A DNA stretch of 64,000 nucleotides, taken from contig JALVUD010000002.1 in NCBI GenBank assembly GCA_027035765.1, positions 62,001-126,000 of the forward strand, read 5' to 3'. This DNA is from Campylobacteraceae bacterium. Its GTDB lineage: Bacteria; Campylobacterota; Campylobacteria; Campylobacterales; Sulfurovaceae. The position numbers and the translations under genes are program-made. The notes under the pieces were generated by a model. The model was not told the origin of the DNA. It searched no databases and saw only the letters and a program-made list of their open reading frames with translations. This document shows positions 8,010 to 17,018 of the stretch, in pieces (the stretch's first letter is position 1; each line of letters opens with the position of its first letter).

Positions 8010-9054
8010 TGTCAAAAATCTCAAGAATCTCATAGGCGGTGTTCCGCTTGGCGGGGGTCTCGCCGATGTCCCGGATCAGACGGATCATCTCCTCCTGGTT
8101 CATCCGGTTGCTGGCCCCCGCGGCGGAGACCACGTTCTCCTCCATCATCGTGCTTCCCAGATCATTGGCGCCCCAGCGCAGGGCCATCTGGCCGATGTAG
8201 CTGCCCTGGGTCACCCAGGAGCTCTGGATATTGGGGACATTGTCCAGGAAGAGCCGCGCCACCGCCAGCAGCCGCAGGTAGCGGTTGGCCGACTGTTTTC
8301 GGATCGTGGGAATCTCCTCCATCAGTTCAGTGTTTTTCCCCTGGAAGGACCACATAATAAAGGCCCGGAACCCTCCGGTCTCGTCCTGCAGGCGGCGGAT
8401 ATGATCGAAATGCTCCACGATCTCCCGGTCGGTCTCCACGGTACCGTACATCATCGTCGCCGTCGATTTGATTCCCAGCTTATGGGCCTCTCTGTGGACC
8501 TCCAGCCAGGTGTCTTTGTCCAGCTTCTTGGGCGCGATGATATCCCGCACCCGATCCGAGAGGATCTCCGCCCCCGCGCCGGGGATCGAGGCCAGCCCCT
8601 TGGCATGAAGACGCTGCAGGACCTCCGCGATGGAGATATTGGAGCGCCGGGCAATGTAGTCGATCTCGATAGCGCTGAAACCGTGGATGGTAATCTCGGG
8701 GTACTTTTGGTGGATATGCTCCACCAGATCCTCGTACCACTCGATCTCCAGTTTGGGATGCACCCCGCCCTGAAAGAGAATCTGCGTCCCCCCGATCTCC
8801 AGCAGCTCCTCGATCTTGCGGTCGATCTCGTCGAAGCTCAGGATATAGGCATCCTCATTCTTCTCGTGACGGTAGAAAGCGCAGAATTTGCAATCGACCC
8901 AGCAGACGTTGGTGTAGTTGATATTGCGATCCACGACAAAGGTGGTAATCCCTTCGGGATGAAGCTCCTTTTTGCGGGCATAGGCCATTTTGCCCAGCTC
9001 TTTGAGATCGGCATGCTGGATCAGATCCACGGCTTCGTCGATGCTCATGCGCAT
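8005..9054 (-). CDS. mqnC: Cyclic dehypoxanthine futalosine synthase MqnC
   Basis: Radical-SAM enzyme of the futalosine route to menaquinone, 349 residues. The iron-sulfur site is CWVDCKFCAFYR near residue 50, the spacing CxxxCxxC typical of MqnC. Further family signatures are ILFQGGVHPKLEIEWY and IPGAGAEILSDRVR, the latter shared with other futalosine radical-SAM proteins. Two in-frame ATGs six bases apart could start it. This pathway is standard in Campylobacterota. Both ends are bordered by the same short tandem repeat family. Confidence 0.93.
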   Translation of the reverse strand: MRMSIDEAVDLIQHADLKELGKMAYARKKELHPEGITTFVVDRNINYTNVCWVDCKFCAFYRHEKNEDAYILSFDEIDRKIEELLEIGGTQILFQGGVHPKLEIEWYEDLVEHIHQKYPEITIHGFSAIEIDYIARRSNISIAEVLQRLHAKGLASIPGAGAEILSDRVRDIIAPKKLDKDTWLEVHREAHKLGIKSTATMMYGTVETDREIVEHFDHIRRLQDETGGFRAFIMWSFQGKNTELMEEIPTIRKQSANRYLRLLAVARLFLDNVPNIQSSWVTQGSYIGQMALRWGANDLGSTMMEENVVSAAGASNRMNQEEMIRLIRDIGETPAKRNTAYEILEIFDK

Positions 9055-9080
9055 AGAAGGCCCCTACCGCTACGCGAAAT

Positions 9081-9107
9081 GAGGAATGAGGAATGAGGAA
9101 TGAGGAA
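9081..9107. repeat. Short tandem repeat, GAATGAG family
   Basis: Almost four tandem GAGGAAT units upstream of mqnC, the same family as at 7979-8009. Confidence 0.8.
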
Positions 9108-9114
9108 CCGAAGC

Positions 9115-9151
9115 CTAGAAACTAGTAACGAGTAACTAGTAACTAGTAACC
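9115..9151. repeat. Short tandem repeat, ACTAGTAAC family
   Basis: Repeated units of AACTAGT and AACGAGT. Related runs occur at 9809-9837, 47787-47819, 51752-51787 and 56592-56624. Confidence 0.8.
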
Positions 9152-9158
9152 GATTTTT

Positions 9159-9187
9159 AATTGAGAATTGAGAATTGAGAATTGAGG
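9159..9187. repeat. Tandem heptamer AATTGAG, four copies
   Basis: Four perfect tandem copies of AATTGAG, followed by a G. Confidence 0.85.
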
Positions 9188-9206
9188 CTGTGCTGTAATC
9201 ATCCCC

Positions 9207-9234
9207 ACTGCCGACTGCCGACTGCCGACTGCCG
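9207..9234. repeat. Tandem heptamer ACTGCCG, four copies
   Basis: Four perfect copies of a 7-bp unit, ACTGCCG. Together with the three preceding blocks it makes the mqnC-nusB gap an almost continuous array of four different tandem repeats. Confidence 0.85.
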
Positions 9235-9255
9235 GCTAAATTCAAACGACAAAGA

Positions 9256-9268
9256 GGGGCGGAGCCCC
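9256..9268 (-). terminator. Hairpin downstream of nusB
   Basis: Read on the minus strand: GGGGC, loop TCC, GCCCC, then TCTTTGTC. It lies 25 bases after the nusB stop and is flanked by two copies of TTCAAACGACAAA. A rho-independent terminator is plausible, although the T tract is short. Confidence 0.4.
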
Positions 9269-9292
9269 GTTCAAACGACAAACGACGCAATC

Positions 9293-9706
9293 TCACTCCT
9301 CACCAGGCTTTGACGGCTTGCCCACCGCATCCAGCACGCCGTTGATGAATTGAGGCGACTTTTCGTCGGCGAGTTCCTTGGCCAGTTCCACCGCTTCGTT
9401 GATAATGATGGGGCGGTCGGTTCCTTCGATCAGGATCTCGTAGGTACCCAGACGCAGGATCGCCTTCTCCACCTTGCCCACCTGGGAGTAGTCCCAGCTC
9501 TCCAGGTGCTTGACGATCTCTTCGTCGATCTTCTCCAGGTTCTCCACCGTTCCCTGGAAAAGGCGGAGAGAGAACTCCCGCTGCTTGTTGCGGATCTTGT
9601 CACTCTCCAGGATCTCTTCACTGAACTTCTCGATGCCGTCGTTACCCAGATCGTAGGCATAGAGCAGTCCTACGACCGCCCGACGTGCCTGATGCCGTGT
9701 CGCCAT
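9293..9706 (-). CDS. nusB: Transcription antitermination factor NusB
   Basis: All-helical RNA-binding protein of 137 residues that acts with NusE on boxA RNA in rRNA antitermination. It has the family start (RHQARRAVVGLLYAYDL) and the C-terminal signature ILRLGTYEILIEGTDRPIIINEAVELAK. An AAGGAG site precedes the ATG at 9706. It lies downstream of ribH in the same direction, the nusB-ribH neighbourhood common in Campylobacterota. Confidence 0.95.
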   Translation of the reverse strand: MATRHQARRAVVGLLYAYDLGNDGIEKFSEEILESDKIRNKQREFSLRLFQGTVENLEKIDEEIVKHLESWDYSQVGKVEKAILRLGTYEILIEGTDRPIIINEAVELAKELADEKSPQFINGVLDAVGKPSKPGEE

Positions 9707-9808
9707 GACACTCCTTTCGTCATATCATTTTTCTGAAAACCGTACTTCAAAAAACCCTGGACCCCGGATCAAGTCCGGGATGACGGCTTTTCAGACCCTC
9801 CGAATTTC

Positions 9809-9837
9809 TCGTTACTCGTTACTAGTTTCTAGTTACC
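9809..9837. repeat. Short tandem repeat, ACTAGTAAC family (complement)
   Basis: Units GTTACTC, GTTACTA and GTTTCTA end at the ribH stop codon. The preceding bases 9759-9786 hold a dRS3-like palindrome (GGATCAAGTCC core). Confidence 0.75.
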
Positions 9838-10299
9838 CAATTCATTAAAAAGGTTCATCATCTCGATCAGCCCGGCCATCGCCTCGCCCCCTTTGTTGCC
9901 CGCTTTGGTCCCGGCCCGCTCGATCGCCTGTTCGATGCTGTCGACGGTCAGAACCCCGAAGGAGACCGGTTTGCCGTGTTTGAGCGTGACGTTGGCGATC
10001 CCTTTGGTCGCTTCGGCGGAGACATAGTCGAAGTGGGGGGTCGCTCCGCGGATCACGGCTCCGAGGCAGCAGACGGCATCGTATTTGCCGGAGGCCAAAG
10101 CCCGCTCCAAAGCGAAGGGGATCTCAAAAGCCCCCGGGACCAGGATCAGATCCAGATCCTCTACCGCGCCGCCGAGTCTGGCATAGGTATCTTTGGCCCC
10201 TTCCACCAGCCGGTCGGTGATGAAATGGTTGAAGCGGGCGGAGATGATGGCGACCTTTTTGCTCCGGTCAACCTGGAGATTTCCTTCGATGATGTTCAT
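9829..10299 (-). CDS. ribH: 6,7-dimethyl-8-ribityllumazine synthase RibH
   Basis: Penultimate enzyme of riboflavin synthesis, 156 residues, expected to form a 60-mer shell or smaller pentameric assembly. Family motifs are present: [16 protein letters not shown] near residue 20, [28 protein letters not shown] with the catalytic His region, and [14 protein letters not shown]. The ATG at 10299 has AAGGA upstream. Its last codons run into the tandem repeat at 9809-9837. It is followed by nusB. Confidence 0.96.
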   Translation of the reverse strand: MNIIEGNLQVDRSKKVAIISARFNHFITDRLVEGAKDTYARLGGAVEDLDLILVPGAFEIPFALERALASGKYDAVCCLGAVIRGATPHFDYVSAEATKGIANVTLKHGKPVSFGVLTVDSIEQAIERAGTKAGNKGGEAMAGLIEMMNLFNELGN

Positions 10300-10318
10300 A
10301 AATATCCTTTGTCTATGT

Positions 10319-11119
10319 CTATTCTACGATGGCACGGATAGCATCGATCTGTGCAATCAGCTGCTCAAGATCCTGCAATTTTATCATATTGGGGCCGTCG
10401 CTCAGGGCGATGGAGGGATCGAAGTGGGTCTCGAAGAAGAATCCGTCGGTTCCCGCTCCCGCCGCCGCTCTTGCCAAAGGGGGGACGAAGCGGCTGTCTC
10501 CCCCGCTGGCGGCCTGGCCGCTGGCGGGCATCTGCACCGCATGGGTCGCATCGAAGATCACCGGGGCGAACTGGCGCATAATGGGGAAGCTTCGCATATC
10601 CACCACCAGGTTTCCGTAGCCGAACGTCGTCCCCCGCTCCGTCAGCCAGACCCCGTATTTTTCGGCGGCACTGTACTCGATCTCCCCCTCGTATCCCCGG
10701 GTTCTCAGCACTTTGGCTACCGAATGTTCCATCGCCTGGGGGGCCAGGAACTGCCCTTTTTTGATATTGACTTTGGCCGAGGTTTGGGCGGCGGCCACCA
10801 GCAGATCGGTCTGTCGGCAGAGAAAGGCCGGAATCTGCAGCACATCCGCCACCTCCGCCACCGGAGCAGCCTGATCGGGCAGGTGGATGTCGGTCAGGAC
10901 GGCGTAGCCGAAACGCTCCTTGACCTCCTGAAGAATCCGCAGTCCCTCCTCGAGGCCGGGGCCGCGAAAGCTCTCCAGCGAGGTCCGGTTGGCCTTGTCG
11001 AAACTGGCTTTGAAGTAGAAATCTTTGGTGCAGTCCTCATGATAGGGCATCAGCGCTTCGGCGATGCGAAAGATATTGTCTCTGCTTTCGATGACGCAGG
11101 GGCCTGCGATGAGAATCAT
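10319..11119 (-). CDS. kdsA: 2-dehydro-3-deoxyphosphooctonate aldolase KdsA
   Basis: Kdo-8-phosphate synthase, which condenses arabinose-5-phosphate with phosphoenolpyruvate for lipopolysaccharide core synthesis; 266 residues. Signatures are [31 protein letters not shown], and the [15 protein letters not shown] loop. I start it at the ATG at 11119, which has AAGGAG nine bases upstream; the longer frame to 11161 adds residues with no family match. It sits upstream of ribH. Confidence 0.94.
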   Translation of the reverse strand: MILIAGPCVIESRDNIFRIAEALMPYHEDCTKDFYFKASFDKANRTSLESFRGPGLEEGLRILQEVKERFGYAVLTDIHLPDQAAPVAEVADVLQIPAFLCRQTDLLVAAAQTSAKVNIKKGQFLAPQAMEHSVAKVLRTRGYEGEIEYSAAEKYGVWLTERGTTFGYGNLVVDMRSFPIMRQFAPVIFDATHAVQMPASGQAASGGDSRFVPPLARAAAGAGTDGFFFETHFDPSIALSDGPNMIKLQDLEQLIAQIDAIRAIVE

Positions 11120-11185
11120 CCTCGTCTCCTTGGGCGTTTGTCTAGCCGCAATGATATCCAAAAGTCCGGGAAACGGGGCAAAAAG

Positions 11186-11908
11186 TCACCGGGGCTTCAT
11201 ATAGAGAACCCCGACGACGGGGACAGCCACGGTATAGGCGGACTCCAGCTTTCCTTCAGGGCTGACCGCGGCCACGATTTTGCGGGTTTTCCCCTTCTTT
11301 TTCGGGACCAGGATATAGAGGATTCGACTCCGGGGGCCGGCCTGCAACTTTCTGCGCTCCTTCCCGGCACGCTTCGGATCGGGAAGGAGAAAGCGGACGC
11401 GGCCATGGCTCTTTTCCGCTCCCACCGCCAGATACTCGCCGCTGCGGATAGCCTCGGGAACCGTAACCAGGTCATAAAAGAGGCTGGCCAGATCCCGGTC
11501 CGTAAAATAGTCGAGAGGTTGTGCTTTTTCCTCTTTCAGTACGCCCTTTTTCCAGCGGCGGCTTATTTTCATCACCTTTTTCGCTTTGGGATCGATCCGG
11601 TACTCGTCAACCTTCTTTTTTTTGCGATCGGTCACTTCATAGCGGTAGTGGCGGCTGCTTCGTCGCCCTTTCCGATAGACTCCTTCGGACTCCACCCGGT
11701 ATTTACGATGCCGCGTCAGGGTTGCGGCGATCCCGCGCGTCTCCGCGATAGCGGTAATATGGTAATTCTGTCCCTCCCGATCTTCCTGCATCGTCACCTT
11801 CCCCAGGGTTCCGAAGAGCGGCGAAGAGACCCAATACTTCCACCCCTCGTCGGCTGATAGCTTGGAAGCGATCACAAGCAAAAAGAGGAAGGCTATGAAT
11901 TTTTTCAT
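11186..11908 (-). CDS. Secreted DUF3108-like protein
   Basis: 240 residues with a clear signal peptide (MKKFIAFLFLLVIASKLSADEG). The remainder is predicted to be mostly beta-strands with a very basic middle segment (KGRRSSRHYRYEVTDRKKKKVDEY). The overall pattern resembles the DUF3108 family of periplasmic proteins, of unknown function. The ATG at 11908 has a GGGAG ribosome site; the in-frame extension to 11974 is unlikely. It is the first gene of the minus-strand run and is divergent from mscS. Confidence 0.6.
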   Translation of the reverse strand: MKKFIAFLFLLVIASKLSADEGWKYWVSSPLFGTLGKVTMQEDREGQNYHITAIAETRGIAATLTRHRKYRVESEGVYRKGRRSSRHYRYEVTDRKKKKVDEYRIDPKAKKVMKISRRWKKGVLKEEKAQPLDYFTDRDLASLFYDLVTVPEAIRSGEYLAVGAEKSHGRVRFLLPDPKRAGKERRKLQAGPRSRILYILVPKKKGKTRKIVAAVSPEGKLESAYTVAVPVVGVLYMKPR

Positions 11909-12073
11909 GGTTTTCTCCCAAAACTGTATTATCCTTCTATCTACGACCAGGCCTGCATCTCCACTCCTAATCACAATAGAACAGAAAATATGCCTGTCAT
12001 ACCTCTTGCAGGATTATAGCGTCCATTCAAACGAAAAATTGTAGAATAATCGCAAATGAGATAAAGGCGGGTA

Positions 12074-13297
12074 ATGGCCGGAACCACGACAGCGGCGGAA
12101 CACAATACCACCATAGCGATCCAGGAAGTAACCCAGACCAGTCAGAAGATGCTGGCAAGTATGGATGAGAGCATCTTTCAGCATCTCCAGCCCTATGTGA
12201 ACAAACTCTATGCCAGCACCTACGGCCGCTACTTCGCCCAGACACTTTTCGGCATCCCTCTGGGCAATATTCTGGCGGCGATCCTGATCTTTATCCTCGT
12301 GGTCCTCCTGCGGAAATATCTCACCGGTATCGTCACCCGCTTCCTGCTGCGCCTGGCCCGCAAAACCGAGACCAAATTCGACGATATCATCATTCAGGAC
12401 CTTCAGGGGCCGATCCGTTTCCTGTTCGTGATCGTCGCCTTCGATCTCTTTTTTCAGTTCCTCTTTCTCGACAACCGGTTTACCGAGCTCTTTCTGAGCT
12501 CCCTGCTGATCCTGGATCTCTACTGGGTTCTCTACGCCCTGACTCCGGCACTGCAGACCTTCCTCTACGACTACAGCCGGACCAACGAACATCTCTCCTA
12601 TGAGCTGGGAAAATTCATCCTGCGGCTGATCCGCCTCCTCATCGTCACTCTCGCCTTCATCAGCCTTCTCAACAACTTCGGGGTCAATGTCACCGCCCTC
12701 GTCGCCTCCCTGGGGCTGGGAGGCCTGGCCTTCGCCCTGGCCGCCAAGGATACCGCCGCCAATCTCTTCGGCTCCATCGCTCTGATGCTGGACCAGTCGA
12801 TCCGCATCGGCGAGTGGATCCGGGTCAACGGGGTCGAGGGAATTGTGGAGGATATCGGGATGCGGACCACCAAGATCCGCACCTTCGAAAAATCCTTTGT
12901 CGTCGTCCCCAATTCCATCGTCGCCAACTCCAACATCGAAAACTTCTCCCGCCGGGGCATCCGACGGATCAAGATGCTCATCGGCCTGACCTACGATACG
13001 ACCCCGCAGCAGATCCGTGCCATCGTCGAAGGGATCCGGTCGATGCTCCAGACCCATCCCGGCATCGCCCACGACCAGACCCTGCTGGTACGTTTCGACC
13101 GCTTCGACGACAGCAGTCTGGGGATCTTCATCTACACCTTCACCAACACCTCCGACTGGGAAAAGTATCTGGAGATCCGGGAGGATATCCATCTGAAGAC
13201 TATGGAGATCGTTCACCAACACGGCTCCGATTTCGCCTTCCCCTCCCGGTCGATCTATGTAGAAAAGCTGCCTGGGACAACGAAAACTGAGGATTGA
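12074..13297 (+). CDS. MscS-family mechanosensitive channel
   Basis: 407-residue membrane protein. Two or three hydrophobic helices (LAAILIFILVVLL, FLFVIVAFDLFFQFLF, LLILDLYWVLYAL) precede the MscS pore helix, seen as VTALVASLGLGGLAFALAAKD with its Gly/Ala packing pattern. The beta domain follows (DQSIRIGEWIRVNGVEGIVEDIGMRTTKIRT), then VVPNS and the C-terminal alpha/beta cage. It should relieve turgor on osmotic downshock. It is one helix pair longer than E. coli MscS. It is transcribed alone and is divergent from the DUF3108-like gene. Confidence 0.92.
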   Translation: MAGTTTAAEHNTTIAIQEVTQTSQKMLASMDESIFQHLQPYVNKLYASTYGRYFAQTLFGIPLGNILAAILIFILVVLLRKYLTGIVTRFLLRLARKTETKFDDIIIQDLQGPIRFLFVIVAFDLFFQFLFLDNRFTELFLSSLLILDLYWVLYALTPALQTFLYDYSRTNEHLSYELGKFILRLIRLLIVTLAFISLLNNFGVNVTALVASLGLGGLAFALAAKDTAANLFGSIALMLDQSIRIGEWIRVNGVEGIVEDIGMRTTKIRTFEKSFVVVPNSIVANSNIENFSRRGIRRIKMLIGLTYDTTPQQIRAIVEGIRSMLQTHPGIAHDQTLLVRFDRFDDSSLGIFIYTFTNTSDWEKYLEIREDIHLKTMEIVHQHGSDFAFPSRSIYVEKLPGTTKTED

Positions 13298-13664
13298 GTC
13301 GAACTTAATTCGGACTCCAAAGTTCTGAAGTTCCATTATAGGGATCTAAAAAACCTCCGTCATTCCGGGCTTGACCCGGAATCCATGGCCTGGAATACCC
13401 ATAAAAGCGTAGATCCTGAATCAAGTCCAGGATGCCAAAGCCCGTCCCTGGCCTTCAAAACCACGACAAATGGCACATTCGAAGTGACGTCAGTCCCTCG
13501 CGTTTTCTTTTTCTTTGCTTCGTTTCCTTTTTCTTTGTCGCGAAACAAAGAAAAAGAAATGAAGAGGGAAGCCGACTCAGCTCTTAATCTCGTTCCCACG
13601 GTTTCCGTGGAAATGCATTAGGTACGCATACAGTCCATCTTGATTTAATTAGAAGCAGATGAAA
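13298..13664. other. Intergenic region with dispersed repeats, no gene
   Basis: No coding frame is supported here. The stretch holds two dRS3-like palindromes (around 13364-13386 and 13411-13432, cores like CCGGGCTTGACCCGG and CCTGAATCAAGTCCAGG) and the second 94-bp hairpin repeat. mscS and eptA converge on it. Confidence 0.6.
13471..13564. repeat. 94-bp dispersed hairpin repeat, copy 2
   Basis: Same length and orientation as 2317-2410, with about six substitutions, most of them in the first 45 bases. The 12-bp hairpin arms and loop are identical in both copies. Confidence 0.75.
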
Positions 13665-15293
13665 TTATTCGGCAGCGTTGAGGATATCCATCTCCGGCCG
13701 ATAGACTGAGGTATTGACATCGAAAAGCCCCAGCAGGGTGCTAAAGAGATTATCCTGGGAGAAGCGCTTTTTGCGGGCCGCCTCCATCAGACGGGTGGTA
13801 TTGAGCTCCTTCGTCCCATGACGGAAACCGGGGCCGAACCACATGATCGCTGCCACATGTGTCTGGGCTTCGGGAGCGATCACATAGGGAAGACCATGGA
13901 GGTAAACCCCTTTCTCTCCCAATGATTCCCCATGATCGGCGATATAGACCAGGGCCACCTGATACTTCTTCTCATAGCGTTTAAGCAGTTTGATCGCATC
14001 ATCGAGAAAGCTGTCGGTATGCAGGACCGTGTTGTCGTAGGCGTTGACCACTTCATCCCGGGTGCACGAGCCCAGTTCGTTGGAGCGGCAGACCGGCTTG
14101 TAGCGCAGAAACTTCTCGGTATAGCGTTTGTAATACTCGGGACCGTGACTCCCCATCTGATGCAGGACCAGAAATTTGTCCCGGCTCGTGTTGCGGTCCA
14201 GAAAGCCCTGGAGATTCTGCAGCATCCCCTCATCCCGGCACTCGCTGTCGCAAACGGGATTATTCTTCGGGCTCATAAAATCCACATAACCAAGCCGCTT
14301 CATCACCCCTTTGGGGTCAGAGTTGTTGTCCCGCCAGAGCAGATCCACCTTCCCGCTGTGAGCCAGCACATCCATGACATTTTCGGTCCACTCCGCTTTG
14401 TCACGTTTGTAATGACTACGATCGTAGATGGAAAACATACACGGAACCGAATGGGCGGTATAGGTTCCGCAGGAGCGGAAATCGGCAAAATCGATGACCC
14501 CTTTCTCCTGAGAGAGTTTCGGCGTAGTATTGCGGCGGTAGCCATTGAGCCCGAAATGGTCCCAGCGGGTCGCCTCACCCACAACCATAATCACCAGCTT
14601 GGGCTTCTCACCCGGCTGACGGATCACTTTGGCATCGGTACCGATCACTTTCAGCGTCCGGGGACCGCTGCGTCGGACAGTATGTTTGACATAGCTGACA
14701 GTACTTTTGATCCAGTAATAAGGATTGGTATAGTTCTTGAGTGGGCGGTGTTCCCGGAAGAAAGAGGCGTAGAAACCGCCGGCGGTCATCGCGATTCCTC
14801 CTGCGACGATCATCAGGATCACAAGTGTTTTGAGCTTGGCCCATAGCTCCGTACGCCAGGGACGGTAAACGACCGGAGCCTTGTAGACCAGCCAGGCAGG
14901 CAGGAGCCCCAGAAAAAGGTTGTAGAGCAGCATCTTCAGATTGAAAAGCCCCAGCGCCTCTTGAGAGTTGGTCTCCAGAGCGCTGCGGATCATCCCCTTG
15001 TCGATCACCACATGATAAGTATTCATAAAATAACTCACCGCCGCGGAGACGATCAGCACGAAGATCAACAGCGGTTTTGTAGTGTAACGGGAACTCAACA
15101 GCGTGAAAAATGCCGCATTGATGACAAAGAGCAGAACCGGCATGGTCGCCAGATAGAAGAGATTTTTACCCTGTAGCGGATAAACTTTCAGGACTTCGGA
15201 AAAGAAGGTGTAGTTCCCGGCAATGACCAGGTAGGCCGAGACGAGCAGAATCAACTGAATCTGGGTAAGGGGACGTTTCAACAATGTTTTCAT
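13665..15293 (-). CDS. eptA: Phosphoethanolamine transferase (EptA/EptC family)
   Basis: Inner-membrane enzyme that adds phosphoethanolamine to lipid A and, in Campylobacter, also to flagellar and other targets; 542 residues. Five N-terminal hydrophobic segments lie in residues 10-170, followed by a periplasmic alkaline-phosphatase-like domain. Metal and nucleophile motifs are visible: VVGEATRWDHFGLNGY, then CGTYTAHSVPCMFS with the nucleophilic Thr, and IADHGESLGEKGVYLHG. Such enzymes alter polymyxin sensitivity. The exact acceptor cannot be told here. It is divergent from der. Confidence 0.92.
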   Translation of the reverse strand: MKTLLKRPLTQIQLILLVSAYLVIAGNYTFFSEVLKVYPLQGKNLFYLATMPVLLFVINAAFFTLLSSRYTTKPLLIFVLIVSAAVSYFMNTYHVVIDKGMIRSALETNSQEALGLFNLKMLLYNLFLGLLPAWLVYKAPVVYRPWRTELWAKLKTLVILMIVAGGIAMTAGGFYASFFREHRPLKNYTNPYYWIKSTVSYVKHTVRRSGPRTLKVIGTDAKVIRQPGEKPKLVIMVVGEATRWDHFGLNGYRRNTTPKLSQEKGVIDFADFRSCGTYTAHSVPCMFSIYDRSHYKRDKAEWTENVMDVLAHSGKVDLLWRDNNSDPKGVMKRLGYVDFMSPKNNPVCDSECRDEGMLQNLQGFLDRNTSRDKFLVLHQMGSHGPEYYKRYTEKFLRYKPVCRSNELGSCTRDEVVNAYDNTVLHTDSFLDDAIKLLKRYEKKYQVALVYIADHGESLGEKGVYLHGLPYVIAPEAQTHVAAIMWFGPGFRHGTKELNTTRLMEAARKKRFSQDNLFSTLLGLFDVNTSVYRPEMDILNAAE

Positions 15294-15358
15294 GGCGGGG
15301 ATTATTTCGAAAATTTGTTAACCGAACGTGAAAGAAGACCTCTTACGCTCCATTTCGC

Positions 15359-15364
15359 TATAAT
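15359..15364 (+). promoter_or_regulatory. Sigma-70 -10 box for der
   Basis: Perfect TATAAT about 70 bases before the der start, in the context GCTATAATCACGA. The same TATAATCA/C context occurs before trpS and the DsrE-like gene. No clear -35 box is seen, as usual in Campylobacterota. Confidence 0.5.
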
Positions 15365-15431
15365 CACGATAAGAAAAGTACGAAATGTCTGCTTCCATTT
15401 CTCTCAAAAATCAGTTAGGAAATTTACTCAT

Positions 15432-16817
15432 ATGAAAAAAGTAGCAATATTGGGACGCCCCAATGTAGGCAAAAGCTCCCTCTTCAACCGTCTGGCCCGG
15501 CGCCGGGACGCCATCACCTCCGATGTGAGCGGCACGACACGGGACATCAAGAAAAACCTCGTCACCATCTCCGAGGACCGGGAGTTCGAGCTCCTCGATA
15601 CCGGCGGAATCGACGAGAGCGACGCCCTCTTCTCCAAGGTCGCCGAGATGTCCAAGCGCGCGGCCCAGGAGGCCGATGTGATCCTCTACATGGTCGAGGG
15701 CAAACGCCTCCCGGAAGAGGAGGACAAAAAACTCTTCTACGAACTGCAGCAGCTGGGCAAACCCATCGCCCTGATCGTCAACAAGATCGACAACGATCGT
15801 GAGGAGCAGGAGCGTTTCTGGGAATTCATCGAATTCGGTGCCGAAAACATCTTCGCCATTTCCGTCAGCCACAACCGCAAGCTCAACCCCCTCTACCGCT
15901 GGCTGGAGCAGTACATCCCGCCGGCGGAAAGCTCCGCCCTCCCCGCCGAAGCCGATGAGGATCTGAGCCTGGAGCAGCTTCTGGAGATGCAGGAGACCCC
16001 CGAAGAGGAAGAAGAGGAGAAGCGGATCAAGGTGGCGATCCTCGGCCGCCCCAATGTGGGCAAGAGTTCGCTGCTCAATGCCCTGCTGGGCCAGGAGCGC
16101 TCTGTGGTCAGCGAAGTGGCCGGCACCACCGTCGACCCGGTGGACGAGACCGTCGTTCACGATGATTACGAGATCACTTTCGTCGATACCGCGGGGATCC
16201 GCCGCCGCTCCAAGATCCTGGGGATCGAAAAATACGCCTTGGGCCGCACCGAAAAGATGCTCCAGAAGGCCGACATCGCCCTGCTGGTCATCGATGCCAC
16301 CGCCGGTGTGACAGAGCTGGACGAACGGATCGCGGGGCTCATCGACAAATACAAACTCGGCGCCCTCATCGTCGTCAACAAATGGGATATCCGGGGCGAG
16401 AAGGAGTACAAGGAGGCGATCCAGGATATCCGGGACGAACTGAAATTCCTCCACTACGCCCCCATTCTCACCGTTTCGGCCAAGACCAGACAGCGGGTCG
16501 CCAGGATCCTCGACCAGATCACCGCCATCTACGAGCGCTACAAACAGCGCATCCCCACCTCCCGGCTCAACGAAGCGATTCAGCAGGCGATCCGCCGCCA
16601 TCACGTCCCCAGTCACCACGGTCAGGTCGTCCGGATCAAGTTCGCCACCCAGTTCGCCACCAAACCGCCGCGCATCGCTCTGGTGGTCAACAAACCGGAA
16701 TTGCTCCATTTCAGCTACCGGCGCTATCTGGCCAACTTCCTCAGAGATCAGTTCGATTTCGAAGGGGTCCCCCTGGAGATCGTCGCCCGCAAGCGGGGAG
16801 AGCGGGAGGAGGATTGA
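15432..16817 (+). CDS. der: Ribosome biogenesis GTPase Der (EngA)
   Basis: Tandem-GTPase protein needed for 50S subunit assembly, 461 residues. Two G domains each carry GRPNVGKSS (residues about 8 and 205), the DTGG/DTAG G3 motif and NKID/NKWD G4 motif, followed by a KH-like C-terminal domain. An acidic linker (QEDLSLEQL through EEEEEE) joins the domains. The ATG at 15432, with TTAGGA upstream, is preferred to the frame's first possible start at 15315, which would add 39 unmatched residues. Confidence 0.96.
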   Translation: MKKVAILGRPNVGKSSLFNRLARRRDAITSDVSGTTRDIKKNLVTISEDREFELLDTGGIDESDALFSKVAEMSKRAAQEADVILYMVEGKRLPEEEDKKLFYELQQLGKPIALIVNKIDNDREEQERFWEFIEFGAENIFAISVSHNRKLNPLYRWLEQYIPPAESSALPAEADEDLSLEQLLEMQETPEEEEEEKRIKVAILGRPNVGKSSLLNALLGQERSVVSEVAGTTVDPVDETVVHDDYEITFVDTAGIRRRSKILGIEKYALGRTEKMLQKADIALLVIDATAGVTELDERIAGLIDKYKLGALIVVNKWDIRGEKEYKEAIQDIRDELKFLHYAPILTVSAKTRQRVARILDQITAIYERYKQRIPTSRLNEAIQQAIRRHHVPSHHGQVVRIKFATQFATKPPRIALVVNKPELLHFSYRRYLANFLRDQFDFEGVPLEIVARKRGEREED

Positions 16818-17018
16818 GGATGGAGAATTTTTATTTATCCTTGCTAATACGCTGAGGATTGTGGGGACGGTTCATCCAAGTAACCGAAGATCGGTACAGA
16901 GAGCTTATCAACTGATACAGGAGATGGATATTGTCTGGAAGGTGACCGCCCGGGTGGGGGGCGGTCAAGGACGTGTATGATCGAAAAAACAGGAATATGG
17001 ATAGGGTGGCGGAGAAGC

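Noticed and set aside
9081..9234. CRISPR array
   Set aside because: The repeats are 7-9 bases and directly tandem with no unique spacers, and no cas genes are present.
16946..16968. Terminator after der
   Set aside because: GACCGCCC/GGGCGGTC is a strong palindrome but no T run follows on either strand, so a terminator role cannot be supported.
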